A stretch of DNA of 64,000 nucleotides from an uncultured Modestobacter sp. Its GTDB lineage: Bacteria > Actinomycetota > Actinomycetes > Mycobacteriales > Geodermatophilaceae. Below, one piece after another: positions 63,972 to 64,000 of the stretch (positions are counted from its first letter, which is position 1; each line of letters starts with the position of its first letter). The notes under the pieces are model-generated. The model had not been told where the DNA came from. It did no database searches and saw only the letters and a program-made list of their open reading frames with translations. Position numbers and translations under genes: made by a program. The DNA lies in assembly GCF_947486615.1 (NCBI RefSeq), contig NZ_CANKUD010000010.1, forward strand, positions 112,522 through 176,521, in the 5' to 3' direction.

Positions 63972-64000
63972 ATGGCCTCTCGTTCCGAGGAGTCATCGGT
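63972..64000 (+). CDS. Possible start of a gene running off the right edge
   Basis: ATG 63972 (or GTG 63969) opens MASRSEESS to the window end, with GAGG just upstream at short spacing. The preceding ~50 bases are clearly less GC-rich than the rest of the window. Too short to identify. Confidence 0.25.

Overview
The window is high-GC DNA with dense, mostly minus-strand operons, GTG starts and many 4-bp GTGA/ATGA gene overlaps. It comes from a filamentous or sporulation-related actinobacterium. Markers are a BldD with its c-di-GMP residues, an SsgA/SsgB-family cell-division protein, a phosphatidylinositol mannoside cluster, an ECF sigma factor with a zinc anti-sigma factor, and a classic actinobacterial order of aro, ruv, sec and rel genes. 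Geodermatophilaceae (Blastococcus, Modestobacter, Geodermatophilus) or a close relative is my best guess; this is inference, since no rRNA is present.

Layout. 1-9871: pyrimidine operon pyrR-pyrB-pyrC-carA-carB-pyrD-like-pyrF plus a partial membrane gene, with a PyrR-type leader upstream. 10083-10628: bldD, divergent. 10835-20738: nusB, efp, pepP, aroQ, aroB, aroK, aroC, a prepilin peptidase, aroE, mltG, ruvX and a small proline-rich gene (minus strand, so transcribed from 20738 down). 20735-25651: alaS, two small DUF proteins and rarA. 25714-28305: an aldo/keto reductase and a polytopic membrane protein on plus. 28528-34995: aspS, a second aldo/keto reductase, hisS and a metallo-beta-lactamase-fold hydrolase on minus, then a membrane-anchored cyclophilin and a frameshifted methyltransferase on plus. 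35019-44212: the run ruvC-ruvA-ruvB-yajC-secD-secF-apt-relA. 44367-52812: thrS-HIT-pgsA-PIM acyltransferase-pimA-LemA-like-pdxS-pdxT-yebC. 52892-58442: a CapA-like lipoprotein, MOSC, HNH, tRNA-Val(CAC), a PGPGW membrane protein, rskA-sigK, then divergent ssgB-like and tRNA-Gly, -Cys, -Val(GAC). 58540-64000: VOC protein, coaE, a small orphan gene, rpsA, a methyltransferase, a 2H phosphoesterase, and a less GC-rich right edge.

How it fits together. Nearly all of it is core metabolism and information processing: UMP synthesis, chorismate synthesis, aminoacylation (Ala, Asp, His, Thr), Holliday-junction processing, Sec export, stringent response, PLP synthesis and mannosylated phosphoinositides. 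I see no mobile element, phage, CRISPR or biosynthetic cluster, and no convincing new multi-gene system. The best leads are an atypical class-1-like dihydroorotate dehydrogenase with an N-terminal extension, an SsgB-like protein with a ~50-residue acidic insertion beside sigK-rskA, an aroE with no usual start codon, an MltG with ten His/Asp-rich pentapeptide repeats, and an inverted tRNA-Val pair bracketing the sigK/ssgB block.
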